Source of the DNA: Cyanobium sp. Cruz CV13-4-11
GTDB lineage: Bacteria; Cyanobacteriota; Cyanobacteriia; PCC-6307; Cyanobiaceae
DNA: 35,174 nucleotides
Direction: 5' to 3'
NCBI RefSeq assembly: GCF_024346055.1
Contig: NZ_JAGQCH010000028.1
Location: 1 to 35,174 of the forward strand
Shown piece after piece: positions 14,617-23,028 of this stretch (positions within the stretch are counted from its first letter, which is position 1; each line of letters begins with the position of its first letter). Both the position numbers and the translations under genes were made by a program. Under the pieces are notes generated by a model. It had not been told where the DNA came from and did not search any database. It saw nothing but the letters and a program-made list of their open reading frames with translations.

Positions 14617-15876
14617 ATGGGCTTCGGCCTTGCCCCCTTACCCCTTGCCCCGGTCAAGGGCCTGAGGCTGCTGGCTGCCCTGGCGCTGATGCTTGCCTGC
14701 GGCGGCTGTGGCGGCATCGCCGTCGGCCCCGACAACCTCTACATCTCCGTCGAAACCAGCACCAAAGACGGCAGCACCTCCGAACTGGGGGACAACCGCA
14801 ACATCAGCAGGACCCTGATCGAGAGGTTTCAATCCCTCAATCCCGGCGTGGCTGTGCACATCAGGCACTTCCCAGCGGGGGAGCTCGTCGCGGCCACCCG
14901 GTTTCGTGACGGCCGTGGCCTGGGCCCGGACCTGATCGTGAGTCGCGTGATCACCGCCCTGCAGCTGCATCAGCAGGGGCTGACCAGCGACGTGGGCCTG
15001 GATCCAGTCGCCCGCAATCGGCTCGAACCGCGCTTTCAGAACAGTTTTCGCATGGGCTCCAAGGCGTTCGCGGTGCCGTTCCTGGCCCAACCGCAGGTGG
15101 CCTGTTTCGACCGCCGCCGCCTCAGGCAACCGCCCGGCAGCGTCGACGCGCTGCTGGCCCTGAGTGCCAAGGGTCTGCGGGTGGGCCTGCCCATCACCGT
15201 CGGCGAACTGTTCTGGACCACCACGGCCCAGGGGGCCGGCCCCGCCGTGGCCCAGCTGCTCAATGGACCACCGGCGGGGGAGGGCGCCACCCTGTCGGCC
15301 GCCGACCACCGGGCGCTGGAGCGCTGGATCGGCTGGATCTACGACGCCAGCCTGCAGCAGAACGTGTCCTTCTCCGACGACCCCTTTGAGCTGGTCCAGC
15401 AACTGGAGCGGGGCGAGCGCGACTGGATCAGCTGCAGCAGCCTCTGGATCGACAGCCTGCGGCAACGGATGGGTCCGAACCTGGGGGTGTCGGTGTTGCC
15501 GGGCGGGGCCGACACCCCGGCCATGCCGGTCACCCGGCTGCTGGTCTGGAGCTTCGGGCGCCATTCGAGTGCGCGGCAGAGGCTTCTGGCCGAGCGGTTC
15601 GTGGCCTTCTCGCTCAACGAGGTGACGCAGAAGCAGCTGATGGTGGCGGTGCCGGGCAACCTGCCGGTGAATCCCAATGTGATGATCCCCACCCGCAGCT
15701 CGGCCCTGATGGCCGCGCTCGCCTTCAGCCTCGACCGTTCCCGCATGTTTGAGTTTCGCGATCCCGACGCGTCCATCGCTCGGGGCGATCGGCTCGAATC
15801 GGTGCTCAAGAAGGTGGTGCAGGGGGAGCTGCCGCCTGAGCCGGCCATTGCCCAGCTGCTGGCCCCGATCCCATGA
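14617..15876 (+). CDS. ABC-type extracellular solute-binding lipoprotein
   Basis: From ATG 14617 the protein has 419 residues; an in-frame GTG at 14575 is possible. The N-terminus MGFGLAPLPLAPVKGLRLLA then LALMLACGGCGG is a lipoprotein signal with the lipobox Cys in LAC. The body looks like a family 1 periplasmic binding protein, with LIERFQSLNPGVAVHIRHFP, GPDLIVSRV, AVPFLAQPQVACFDRR and RLLAERFVAFSLN. No permease or ATPase gene is near. Instead it overlaps a MscS-type channel gene by four bases, implying that the binding protein and channel are made together. The ligand is unknown. Confidence 0.75.
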   Translation: MGFGLAPLPLAPVKGLRLLAALALMLACGGCGGIAVGPDNLYISVETSTKDGSTSELGDNRNISRTLIERFQSLNPGVAVHIRHFPAGELVAATRFRDGRGLGPDLIVSRVITALQLHQQGLTSDVGLDPVARNRLEPRFQNSFRMGSKAFAVPFLAQPQVACFDRRRLRQPPGSVDALLALSAKGLRVGLPITVGELFWTTTAQGAGPAVAQLLNGPPAGEGATLSAADHRALERWIGWIYDASLQQNVSFSDDPFELVQQLERGERDWISCSSLWIDSLRQRMGPNLGVSVLPGGADTPAMPVTRLLVWSFGRHSSARQRLLAERFVAFSLNEVTQKQLMVAVPGNLPVNPNVMIPTRSSALMAALAFSLDRSRMFEFRDPDASIARGDRLESVLKKVVQGELPPEPAIAQLLAPIP

Positions 15877-17141
15877 ACCAACTGCTCTACGAGATCGTCG
15901 GCTGGCTGGGGTTCCTCAGCCGCCCGGTGGTGTTGGTGCAGTGCCTCACCACCGCCGGCTTCGCCCTGGCCTACGCCCTGTGGCTGCGGCCCCGGCTGAA
16001 GGCCCGCCGGTATCGCGTGTCGGTGCTCGCTGCGCTGGCTCTGTGGTGCGTGCTGCGCCTCAACGGGCTGGTGATCGAGCGGCTGGGCTATCCGGGCGAC
16101 CTGGCGACCTATTTCGCCCAGGTGTGGGGAGCCTGGGTGCTGCTGGCCGTGATCCGGCTGCTGCTGCTGACGCGCTGTCCCGCCAAGCAGATCCAGCTGC
16201 TCTACAGCCGGATCATCCAGCCCCTGTTCGTGCTGCTCGTGGCGGGCTCGCTGGTGAACCAGCTGGCCTCCCTGCGCGATGTGGCCGAGATTCCCCTGTT
16301 CCCCCTGTTCGGTTCGCCGCTCACCACCAGCAACCTGTTCCTGCTGCTCACCATTCCCTACTTCCTGGTGGCGTTTTCCGCCATTCCCCTGGTCTGGCTG
16401 GGGCACCTCCTGCAGCGGCTGTTTCACTTCTCCCATGGCACCCGCGCCGCCGGCACCCTGGTGCTGCGCTACCTGCTGGTCGCCGTCGGGGTGCTGTGGC
16501 TGATGCACCGGGTGGGCCTCAACACCAGTGCCATCGCGGCGATCGCCGGGGGGCTTTCGGTGGGCATCGGCTTCGGCGTCAAGGAGGTGTTCTCGAACTT
16601 CATCAGCGGCCTGTGGCTGTTGTTCGAGGGGTCGGTGCGGCCGGGATCGGTGCTGTTCATCGATGGCGATCCCTGCGAGGTGCGCAGCCTGGGCCTGCGG
16701 GCGGCGGTGCTGTGGCGCAACCGCGACAACGCCGAACTGTTGATCCCCAACCAGACCTTCTTCACGGCCACCACCACCACCTACACCGGCAGCGACAGCC
16801 TGCGGCGCAGCGCGGTGGAGATCGGCGCCGCCTACCGCCACGACCCGGTGGTTGTGATCGCGCTTCTGGAGGAGGTGGCCCGCGCCACGGCCGGGGTGCG
16901 GCTCGACCCCGCTCCGCGGGCGTTTCTGGTGGGGTACGGCGAGTCCTCGATCGACTATTCCCTGCGCTACTGGATTGATGACCCGCTCGGAAACCTCTCC
17001 ATTAAGAGCGCCGTCAGTCAGGCGATCTGGCACGCCTTCTCGGCCAACGGGATCGAGATCCCCTTCCCCCAGCGGGTGATCCATCCGCCCAACGATTCGG
17101 ACGGGCCGACGCCAGCCGCGCCAGCTCCCCATCAGGATTGA
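15873..17141 (+). CDS. MscS-family mechanosensitive ion channel
   Basis: The 422-residue inner-membrane protein has several N-terminal hydrophobic helices. The pore-lining TM3 segment and its hinge follow: AIAAIAGGLSVGIGFGVKEV, then FSNFISGLWLLFEGSVRPG (about residues 225-265). A beta domain with ELLIPNQTFF and a cytoplasmic alpha/beta domain close with GNLSIKSAVSQAIWHAFSAN and GIEIPFPQ. The NQTFF and EIPFPQ motifs are typical of MscS. It opens under membrane tension to release solutes during hypo-osmotic shock. The extra N-terminal helices make it longer than E. coli MscS. It is translationally coupled to the upstream solute-binding protein gene. Confidence 0.85.
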   Translation: MNQLLYEIVGWLGFLSRPVVLVQCLTTAGFALAYALWLRPRLKARRYRVSVLAALALWCVLRLNGLVIERLGYPGDLATYFAQVWGAWVLLAVIRLLLLTRCPAKQIQLLYSRIIQPLFVLLVAGSLVNQLASLRDVAEIPLFPLFGSPLTTSNLFLLLTIPYFLVAFSAIPLVWLGHLLQRLFHFSHGTRAAGTLVLRYLLVAVGVLWLMHRVGLNTSAIAAIAGGLSVGIGFGVKEVFSNFISGLWLLFEGSVRPGSVLFIDGDPCEVRSLGLRAAVLWRNRDNAELLIPNQTFFTATTTTYTGSDSLRRSAVEIGAAYRHDPVVVIALLEEVARATAGVRLDPAPRAFLVGYGESSIDYSLRYWIDDPLGNLSIKSAVSQAIWHAFSANGIEIPFPQRVIHPPNDSDGPTPAAPAPHQD

Positions 17142-17149
17142 GCCCACCG

Positions 17150-17480
17150 GTCGCGGCTGCCAGCGGCGCTGCAGGATCTCAGCCACACCATCAGCTGGGC
17201 CGAACTCGATCGCCACGCCGCAGCAGCTCTGGAGCCTGCTCTGGGACCTGCCCGGCGAGGGCGCCGATCCGGCCGCCCTGGGCTTCCTCAGCGCCGTGTT
17301 CTCGATCCTGTTCGGCGATGGCGACCCCAATCGCCGCCTTGAGCCGCAGCGCCTCGTGTACGGCAGCGGCCGCAGGGTCTCGCCGGTTCGCCAGGAGAGG
17401 TGCCGCGTGGTCTGGTTGCCCGCAAGCCGTCCCCAAGGGGCCACTCCCGAACTGAGCCGCCAGCGAGATGGACCCCAGCC
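17150..17480 (+). pseudogene. Decayed coding remnant of unknown family
   Basis: Pieces of plausible protein appear in more than one frame: LQDLSHTISWAELDRHA first, then PQQLWSLLWDLPGEGADPAA and LGFLSAVFSILFGDGDPN in the next frame, with no start or complete frame. Codon use and composition look coding. I do not recognise the family. The stretch 17142-17591 otherwise holds nothing I can support. Confidence 0.35.
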
Positions 17481-17591
17481 TTGTGGCCGCGATCACCAGG
17501 CCCGAGCAACCGGGAGATCCGGACGATCACCGCGCCAGCTGCCACCGCTTCTCCAGCTAGCGAAGGCACCCCATCGCCGATCCACTGTTGA

Positions 17592-18620
17592 TCACGGGCC
17601 TTCGTCCAGGTCGTTGATCAGCACGATGCGGTAACGGGCTTTGCCGGCGCGGAGATGGTCGAAGGCGTCATTGACCTTCGACATGGGGAAGATTTCGGTG
17701 GTGGGCGCGATGCCGTGGCGGCAGCTGAAGTGAAGCATCTGATCGGTTGTCGCCGGGCTGCCGAGGGGGGAACCGGAGAGGCTTTTCTGGCCGAGAATCA
17801 ACGGAAAGGCGCCCATGGCCATCGGTTCGGGAACGGCTCCCACGGTGTGCAGCCGGCCCTTGGGTTTGAGCGCCGCGATGTAGGTGTTCCAGTCGAGATT
17901 GGCGTTGGTGGTGTTGAGGATGAAGTCGAAACTGTTCGCCGCCCCGGCCAGGTCTTCCGGGTTGCGGGAGTTCAAGGTGCGATGGGCGCCGAGTTGGAGG
18001 GCTTCCTCGCGTTTGGAGTCGCTGGTGGTGAAGGCGGTGACGTCGCATCCCCAGGCGCGCAGAAACTTGAGGGCCATGTGGCCGAGGCCACCGATGCCGA
18101 TCACGGCGACACTGTCGGTGGGTTTGATGCCGAGCTCCACCAAGGGGTTGAAGACGGTGATGCCGCCGCAGAGCAGGGGGCCGGCCTTGCTGGCATCCAG
18201 ACCTTCGGGCAAAGGAAGAACCCAGGTCCAGTCGGCCCGTACGCGGGTGGCGAAGCCGCCGTGACGTCCGACGATGGTGGCTTCGGCCTTGAGGCAGAGG
18301 TTCTGGTTGCCGGAGAGGCATGACGCGCAGGCGCCGCAACTGCCGGAAAACCAGCCGAGCCCAACGCGGTCGCCGATGGCCAGACGCTTGGTGTGTTCCC
18401 CGAGGGCGACGACGCGCCCGATGACTTCGTGGCCGGGAACGAAGGGATAGGTGGTCATGCCCCAGTCGTTGTCGAGCATGGAGAGATCGCTGTGGCAGAT
18501 GCCGCAGCTCTCGACGGCGATTTCAACCTGTTCGCTGCCGAGCGGACCGGGGGTGTATTCGAAGGCTTGAAGGGGTTGTTTGGCGCCGAAAGCGGCGAGG
18601 GCTTTGATGGGCGTGGTCAT
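17592..18620 (-). CDS. Zinc-dependent NAD(P) alcohol dehydrogenase (YahK/cinnamyl-type)
   Basis: The 342-residue medium-chain dehydrogenase carries the catalytic zinc region ESCGICHSDLSML (Cys42) with GHE at 63-65. The structural zinc site has four Cys at 95, 98, 101 and 109 (CGACASCLSGNQNLC). The coenzyme-binding GIGGLGHMALKFLRAWGC and a C-terminal KxNDAFDHLRAGKARYRIV are present. This subgroup generally reduces aldehydes with NADPH; a particular substrate cannot be assigned. ATG 18620 is chosen over 18638 because MTTPIKALAAFG matches the family's usual start. Confidence 0.85.
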   Translation of the reverse strand: MTTPIKALAAFGAKQPLQAFEYTPGPLGSEQVEIAVESCGICHSDLSMLDNDWGMTTYPFVPGHEVIGRVVALGEHTKRLAIGDRVGLGWFSGSCGACASCLSGNQNLCLKAEATIVGRHGGFATRVRADWTWVLPLPEGLDASKAGPLLCGGITVFNPLVELGIKPTDSVAVIGIGGLGHMALKFLRAWGCDVTAFTTSDSKREEALQLGAHRTLNSRNPEDLAGAANSFDFILNTTNANLDWNTYIAALKPKGRLHTVGAVPEPMAMGAFPLILGQKSLSGSPLGSPATTDQMLHFSCRHGIAPTTEIFPMSKVNDAFDHLRAGKARYRIVLINDLDEGP

Positions 18621-18660
18621 CGATGGGGGGGCCGGCAAAGGCTGGTGTTCGGGTCCGCGC

Positions 18661-18873
18661 TCAGGGCAACGTGAAGCCGGAGGTGTTCAGGTGCTTGAGG
18701 TCGAGCATGACCACCGTGATCCAGACCAGCAGGGCCAGGCCACCGAGTGAGCCGATCACGGCCACCAGGCCCACGATCACTGACCTGGAGGAACCGCTGT
18801 CGTTCGGCACGGGTATGGAACAAGCTGCTGCCACTGTCCCATGGCCAGGCCAGGGCCGCGCCGGCTCCCTCAC
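18661..18873 (-). CDS. Small single-pass membrane protein
   Basis: The 70-residue frame starts at GTG 18873, overlapping the antiporter stop codon (GTGA), which suggests coupled translation. One hydrophobic segment, VIVGLVAVIGSLGGLALLVW plus ITVVML (about residues 33-58), is followed by a short tail, DLKHLNTSGFTLP. I do not recognise a family. It could be an accessory subunit of the antiporter or an independent gene. An in-frame GTG at 18810, just before the hydrophobic segment, is an alternative start. Confidence 0.5.
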   Translation of the reverse strand: MREPARPWPGHGTVAAACSIPVPNDSGSSRSVIVGLVAVIGSLGGLALLVWITVVMLDLKHLNTSGFTLP

Positions 18874-20207
18874 CCGATCGCCTCGGCGGCCTCGCCGGCA
18901 TCGGCCAGAACCAGCCGCAGCAGCACCGGTGCCAGGAAGGTGGTGCCCATCACCATCAGCAGGATTGCCGCCTCCAGCGACGGCCCCAGTACCCCGGTCT
19001 GGGTGCCCAGCCCCAGAAAGATCAGGCCCACCTCGCCGCGGGGCATCATCCCCAGCCCCACCGCCAGCCGGTTGGTAGGCCCTCTGCTGAGGTAGCTCCA
19101 GCCGGCCGCCACCTTGCTGACCACGGCGGCCGCCAGCAGGAAGCCCGCCATCACCAGACCCTCGTGATTGGCCGCATCGAAGGGGTTGAGCACCGAGAGG
19201 TCCATGCCGCTGCCGATCAGCACGAAAAAGACCGTGGCGAACAGGGCCACCAGCGGCTTCACCGCCTCCTCGATCGCGTGCCGGTGCCGGGAGGCGCTGA
19301 GGATCAGGCCACCGGCGAAGGCCCCCAGGGCCGCCTCCAGGCCGAAGGCCTGGGCGGCGAAGCAGGCCAGCGACAGCACCAGGAAGGCCGCCACCACCAC
19401 CTCGCCCGGGGCCTTGAGGCGATCGAGCAGCCAGTCGAAGGGGGGGGCGGCGGTGCGGCTGAGGAACAGCGCCACCACCACGAACACCGCGGCCGCGGCG
19501 ATCAGCTTCAGGATCGGACCGAGGCTGAAGCCTTCGCCGCCCGCCAGGGCCACCACCACGGCCAGGATGACGATGCCGAGGATGTCATCGAGGACGGCGG
19601 CGCCGATCACCGTCTGCCCCTCCCGGGTGCGCAGGAACTTCAGCTCCCCCAGCACGCTGGCGGTGATGCCGATGCTGGTGGCGGTCATGGCGGCCCCGGC
19701 GAAGATCGCCGGCAGCAATGGCACGCCGAACAGGAACTGCAGGCCGAAGGTGCCCAGGGCAAAGGGCAGCACCACTCCGGTGAGCGCCACCGTGATCGCC
19801 TGGCCCCCCACCGCCATCAGTTCATCCAGTTCGCTCTCCAGGCCGGTGAGGAACAGCAGGGCCAGCAGACCGATCTTCGCCACCGCCTGCAGGTTGGTGA
19901 AGTTGTGGTCGTAGATCTCCTGCACCTGGTCGGGGCCCACGTGGGCCAGGGCCGCGATCGTGCCCTCGGCGAAGGCATTCAGCTGGCCGCCCAGCTCCGG
20001 GGCCAGGATCAGGTGCAGCCCCGAGACGCCGATCAGTACCCCCGCCACCAGCTCCCCGAGGATCGCTGGCAGGCGAAAACGCACCATCAGTTCCGCCAGG
20101 GCCCTGGCGGCGAACAGGATCACGATGAAGCGGCCCACCTCGATCAGGGTCTCGGCCGCTTCGATCTGATGGCCCCCGGTCGCGAGCAGCAGGGAGGACA
20201 TGTCCAT
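18870..20207 (-). CDS. CPA2-type Na+/H+ antiporter (NapA/NhaS3-like)
   Basis: The polytopic membrane protein has about 445 residues from ATG 20207 (the frame is open to 20243). About a dozen hydrophobic helices are seen. The ion-binding signature is the DD pair in GAAVLDDILGIVILAVVVAL, preceded by GAAMTATSIGITASVL with the unwound TM4 motif. The DD pair is typical of electrogenic exchangers such as NapA. The C-terminus has MMPRGEVGLIFLGLGTQTG, a conserved family block. It probably exports Na+ (or K+) in exchange for H+. The start is uncertain because no good Shine-Dalgarno precedes any candidate. Confidence 0.85.
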   Translation of the reverse strand: MDMSSLLLATGGHQIEAAETLIEVGRFIVILFAARALAELMVRFRLPAILGELVAGVLIGVSGLHLILAPELGGQLNAFAEGTIAALAHVGPDQVQEIYDHNFTNLQAVAKIGLLALLFLTGLESELDELMAVGGQAITVALTGVVLPFALGTFGLQFLFGVPLLPAIFAGAAMTATSIGITASVLGELKFLRTREGQTVIGAAVLDDILGIVILAVVVALAGGEGFSLGPILKLIAAAAVFVVVALFLSRTAAPPFDWLLDRLKAPGEVVVAAFLVLSLACFAAQAFGLEAALGAFAGGLILSASRHRHAIEEAVKPLVALFATVFFVLIGSGMDLSVLNPFDAANHEGLVMAGFLLAAAVVSKVAAGWSYLSRGPTNRLAVGLGMMPRGEVGLIFLGLGTQTGVLGPSLEAAILLMVMGTTFLAPVLLRLVLADAGEAAEAIG

Positions 20208-20369
20208 GGCGGGCCGGCCGTGAGGATGGCGAAATCCTTTCACCCCTTGCCGGAGACCGGGCCAGGAATCAGCGGATCGGGATCAGCGGATCAGGATCCG
20301 CGCTTACGGCGAACGGCGGGTGTCGGCCCCAGCAGACTGGGGGGCCAGCCGGGCCCGGAGCCTGCAGCA

Positions 20370-20576
20370 ATGGCCAGGTTCAGGCGAACAGCCCGGCAGC
20401 CCAGCCGGCAGGGCCGGCTCCGGCCCGGCGAGGGTCCGCCGGAGAGCCGGCCGGCGATCTCCTGGGGTGTGGTCGTGGCGGTGGGTCTGCTGCTGGCCGG
20501 GGTGCCGATGCTGCTCTTCAATCAGCAGCACTCCGGCGATCCGCTCAAGATCCGCCGCGAACTGCGCAAGTTCTGA
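20370..20576 (+). CDS. Putative small single-pass membrane protein
   Basis: The 68-residue frame starts MARFRRTARQPSRQGRLRPG with a very basic N-terminus. A hydrophobic segment, VVVAVGLLLAGVPMLLF, lies at about residues 33-50, followed by NQQHSGDPLKIRRELRKF. Positive-inside topology would place the N-terminus in the cytoplasm. I do not recognise the family. It is followed closely by the HAD phosphatase region on the same strand. Confidence 0.45.
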   Translation: MARFRRTARQPSRQGRLRPGEGPPESRPAISWGVVVAVGLLLAGVPMLLFNQQHSGDPLKIRRELRKF

Positions 20577-20712
20577 GCCCGACGCCCCGTGACCCTGTTC
20601 CGCCGCCGCCGCCCGCCCGGCCGATCCGCTGCCGTCCTGGAACCCGGGGGCGGCCCGGGACGGCATCCTCGGCTTCGTCCGCCAGACCACGGACCCGGCC
20701 AGCCCCCGCTTC

Positions 20713-21411
20713 GTGCCGCCCGCCGAGCGCATCGCCACCTTCGACCAGGACGGCACCCTCTGGGTGGAGCAGCCGGTGTACCCGCAGGTGCGCTTCATCC
20801 GCGAACGGGTGCCCGGGGCGGCGACCACCCGGGCGGAACTGGAGCGGCTGGCCGCCACCGCCCTCAGCGGCATGCCCCTGGAAACCTTCCGGGCCGATGT
20901 GCGCCAGTGGCTGGCCACGGCCCGCCACCCCCGCTGGCAGCGCCCCTACACCGAACTCACCTACCGGCCGATGCAGGAGCTGCTCCGCTATCTGCGTGCC
21001 AACGGCTACAAGACCTACATCGTCACCGGCGGCGCCACCCGTTACGGCTACGACAGCCAGGGCCGGCCCTTCCTGACCAAGGAGCCCCGGCTGCTGCTCA
21101 ACGACAACGACGCCGGCAAGCCGGAAGGCATCCAGCTGATGATCGGCCGGCGGCCCACCGCCGCCTTCGGCAATTCCACCGGCGACCGGCAGATGCTGGA
21201 GTACACCAGCTCCGGCGACGGGCCGCGACTGTCGATGCTGGTGCTGCACGATGACGCCCGCCGCGAGTATGCCTACGGGCCGGCCCTGGGGTTGCCGAAC
21301 ACCAAGGTGGGGCCGTTCACCCAGGGCCTCTATGCCGAGGCCGCACGGCAGGGCTGGATCGTGATCAGCATGAAGAACGACTGGAGGCGGATCTTTTCGT
21401 TCGACCAGTGA
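20713..21411 (+). CDS. HAD-superfamily phosphatase
   Basis: From GTG 20713 the protein has 232 residues. HAD motif I is FDQDGTLW (Asp11, Asp13), motif II is IVTGGATRYG, and motif IV is FGNSTGDRQMLEY; a Lys of motif III lies in GKPEGIQ. It probably hydrolyses phosphate monoesters; the substrate is unknown. Coding similarity continues upstream of the only in-frame start as DPLPSWNPGAARDGILGFVR, TTDPASPRFV, where no ATG/GTG is available before an in-frame stop at 20590-20592. The real N-terminus is therefore uncertain, and a lost base in the GCC-rich run near 20616 may hide the true start at GTG 20589. Confidence 0.75.
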   Translation: MPPAERIATFDQDGTLWVEQPVYPQVRFIRERVPGAATTRAELERLAATALSGMPLETFRADVRQWLATARHPRWQRPYTELTYRPMQELLRYLRANGYKTYIVTGGATRYGYDSQGRPFLTKEPRLLLNDNDAGKPEGIQLMIGRRPTAAFGNSTGDRQMLEYTSSGDGPRLSMLVLHDDARREYAYGPALGLPNTKVGPFTQGLYAEAARQGWIVISMKNDWRRIFSFDQ

Positions 21412-21476
21412 CTGGCGAACCTTGATGGCCCCGATCCCCACTGCGCTCTAGGGTCGAAACCAGTCGATCCGACGCC

Positions 21477-21944
21477 ATGAAAGCCCTGGCCGTTTCCCTG
21501 CTCACCGCCTCGCTCGCCCTCGGTGCCGGCTCCGCCGCCCAGGCCCAGCAGCGCTGCACTTTCCTGCAACCGATCGGTGGCGATGGCACCACCCCGATCG
21601 TCTCCAAGCGGGTCGGGGCCGCCAAGCTGATCGGCAAGGAGAACTGGAACACCGATTTCATCGTCAACCAGCCCTACAGCAGCTTCAAGTTCTTCTTCAC
21701 GGCCAACTCCTCCGACGCCAACGCCAAGTACCCGGTGACTGGCTTCATGAAGTTCAGCGATGGCAGCAATCTGCAGGTGATCAACGACGTCATGAACCCG
21801 CCGATCGGCACCGGGCGGATGTTCGGCCCCTTCCCCGCCATTCCGGGCAAGCAGGCCAGCCAGATGAACTTCAAGGTGGGCGCCAGCAGCGACCCCGGTG
21901 CCCTGGGCTTCAGCTACCGGATCTCGGTGCAGGGCTGCCAGTAG
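21477..21944 (+). CDS. Secreted protein of unknown function
   Basis: The 155-residue protein has a clear signal peptide, MKALAVSLLTASLALGAGSA then AQA, with QQR beginning the mature part. The mature chain of about 130 residues is rich in Gly, Phe and polar residues (FKFFFTANSSDANAKYPVTG), with one Cys near each end (RCTFL and QGCQ) that may form a disulfide. It resembles small exported proteins common in marine and freshwater picocyanobacteria. I do not recognise a named domain. TAGGGT about 22 bases upstream of ATG may be the -10 box. Confidence 0.7.
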   Translation: MKALAVSLLTASLALGAGSAAQAQQRCTFLQPIGGDGTTPIVSKRVGAAKLIGKENWNTDFIVNQPYSSFKFFFTANSSDANAKYPVTGFMKFSDGSNLQVINDVMNPPIGTGRMFGPFPAIPGKQASQMNFKVGASSDPGALGFSYRISVQGCQ

Positions 21945-21955
21945 GCCCCACTGCG

Positions 21956-22846
21956 ATGCTGCTGCCCCTGCTGCTGGCCCTCTCCCCGGCACCCGGCCCG
22001 GTGATCACCAACGGCCCCGTGGTGGCCGTGCTGGAGAACCGGCGCCAGCCGAAGCCCGATGGCCTGGATGAGGTGCAACCCGTCGCCACCGTCCGGGTGG
22101 TGGGGCAGGTGGTGGGCCAGCTGATGGGGGCCCTGCGGATCGGCCCCGGCACGATCGATTCGGTGCTGCAGGTGGTGGAGATGGATCCGTCCAATCCCTA
22201 CCCGGAGGTGCTGCTCTCCTCGTTCACCGGAGACGCCCACTGCTGCAACGACACCCGGGTGCTCACCAGCAGCCCCGACGGCCGCCGCTGGTTCGAGGTG
22301 CGCCGCGATCCGGTGAACGGCGGACCCAGTGGCGTCAGCGATCCGCTGGGCAACGGCCGCTACCTGCTGGTGGACGTGGACAACCGCTTCCTCTACCAGT
22401 TCGCCAGCTACGCCGGCAGCAGCGCCCCCAGCCAGATCTGGCAGCTGAACGGCCCTCGCTTCCGCGACATCAGCCACCAGCCGGCGGTGTTGCCCCTGCA
22501 CCGGCGCCGCTTGCAGGAGATGGAGAGCTGGTTCCAGCAGCCGGCTGACCAACGCACGGAGGCCAATGGTTTCCTGGCCGCCTGGGTGGCCACCAAGGCG
22601 CTGGTGGGGGAGTTCGACAGCGGCTGGCGGCGGATGCTGGGCCTCTACGACCGCCGCTCCGACTGGGGGCTGACCTCCTGCGAGGCCGGCTACAACGACA
22701 AGGGGGAGTGCCGGCAACCGGAGAAGCGCTACGCCGACTTTCCCGCCGCGCTGCGGGCCTTCCTGCGCCGAACGGGCTACCTGCCTGCGGCCGCCCAGCT
22801 CAGCCCAGGAAGGTCATGGTCAGGCTCACCAGGGCCAGGCCGGTGA
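21956..22846 (+). CDS. Exported protein of unknown function
   Basis: The 296-residue protein starts MLLPLLLALSPAPG, a short hydrophobic leader; cleavage is likely around residue 15-20. The body has no recognised domain: beta-rich in the first half (VVQVVEMDPSNP-like strands, DAHCCNDTRVLTSSPDGRRW), then a helical part with MESWFQQPADQRTEANGFLA and a WGLTSCEAGYNDKGEC segment. The Cys pairs suggest periplasmic folding. The final residues (LSPGRSWSGSPGPGR) look unnatural and overlap the minus-strand tiny frame, so the native stop may have been lost. It lies 11 bases downstream of the previous secreted protein. Confidence 0.6.
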   Translation: MLLPLLLALSPAPGPVITNGPVVAVLENRRQPKPDGLDEVQPVATVRVVGQVVGQLMGALRIGPGTIDSVLQVVEMDPSNPYPEVLLSSFTGDAHCCNDTRVLTSSPDGRRWFEVRRDPVNGGPSGVSDPLGNGRYLLVDVDNRFLYQFASYAGSSAPSQIWQLNGPRFRDISHQPAVLPLHRRRLQEMESWFQQPADQRTEANGFLAAWVATKALVGEFDSGWRRMLGLYDRRSDWGLTSCEAGYNDKGECRQPEKRYADFPAALRAFLRRTGYLPAAAQLSPGRSWSGSPGPGR

Positions 22847-22898
22847 GGCCGGTGGCGGTCAGCAGTCCGATGGATCGGTGCATGGGCGTTTCCCTCAT
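22800..22898 (-). CDS. Possible tiny membrane peptide
   Basis: The 32-residue frame MRETPMHRSIGLLTATGLTG then LALVSLTMTFLG consists almost entirely of one hydrophobic helix after a short basic start. Two ATGs are possible (22898 and 22883); GAGGGAAA precedes the second at about nine bases. It overlaps the 3' end of the exported-protein gene on the other strand. Such small frames often arise by chance in GC-rich DNA, so this is tentative. Confidence 0.3.
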   Translation of the reverse strand: MRETPMHRSIGLLTATGLTGLALVSLTMTFLG

Positions 22899-23028
22899 CG
22901 GCAGAAATCTAGAGCAATCCTTAAGACGCGCAATCGCTCCGGCCTGGCCCGCTGCAATCCGTCATGGAGCCGAGCCTCGCGGTGGTCGCCCCGCCCCTGC
23001 CAGGCTGGCCCCCCCCCGGCGACGCACC

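Noticed and set aside
15339..17444. 701-codon minus-strand open frame across the MscS gene
   Set aside because: No domain, Gln/His/Gly/Pro-rich. MscS motifs are on the plus strand.
18747..20576. 609-codon plus-strand open frame across the antiporter
   Set aside because: It is His/Gln/Arg-rich with no family, whereas the minus strand shows the DD motif and membrane helices. Only its last 68 codons (20370-20576) were kept as a tentative small protein.
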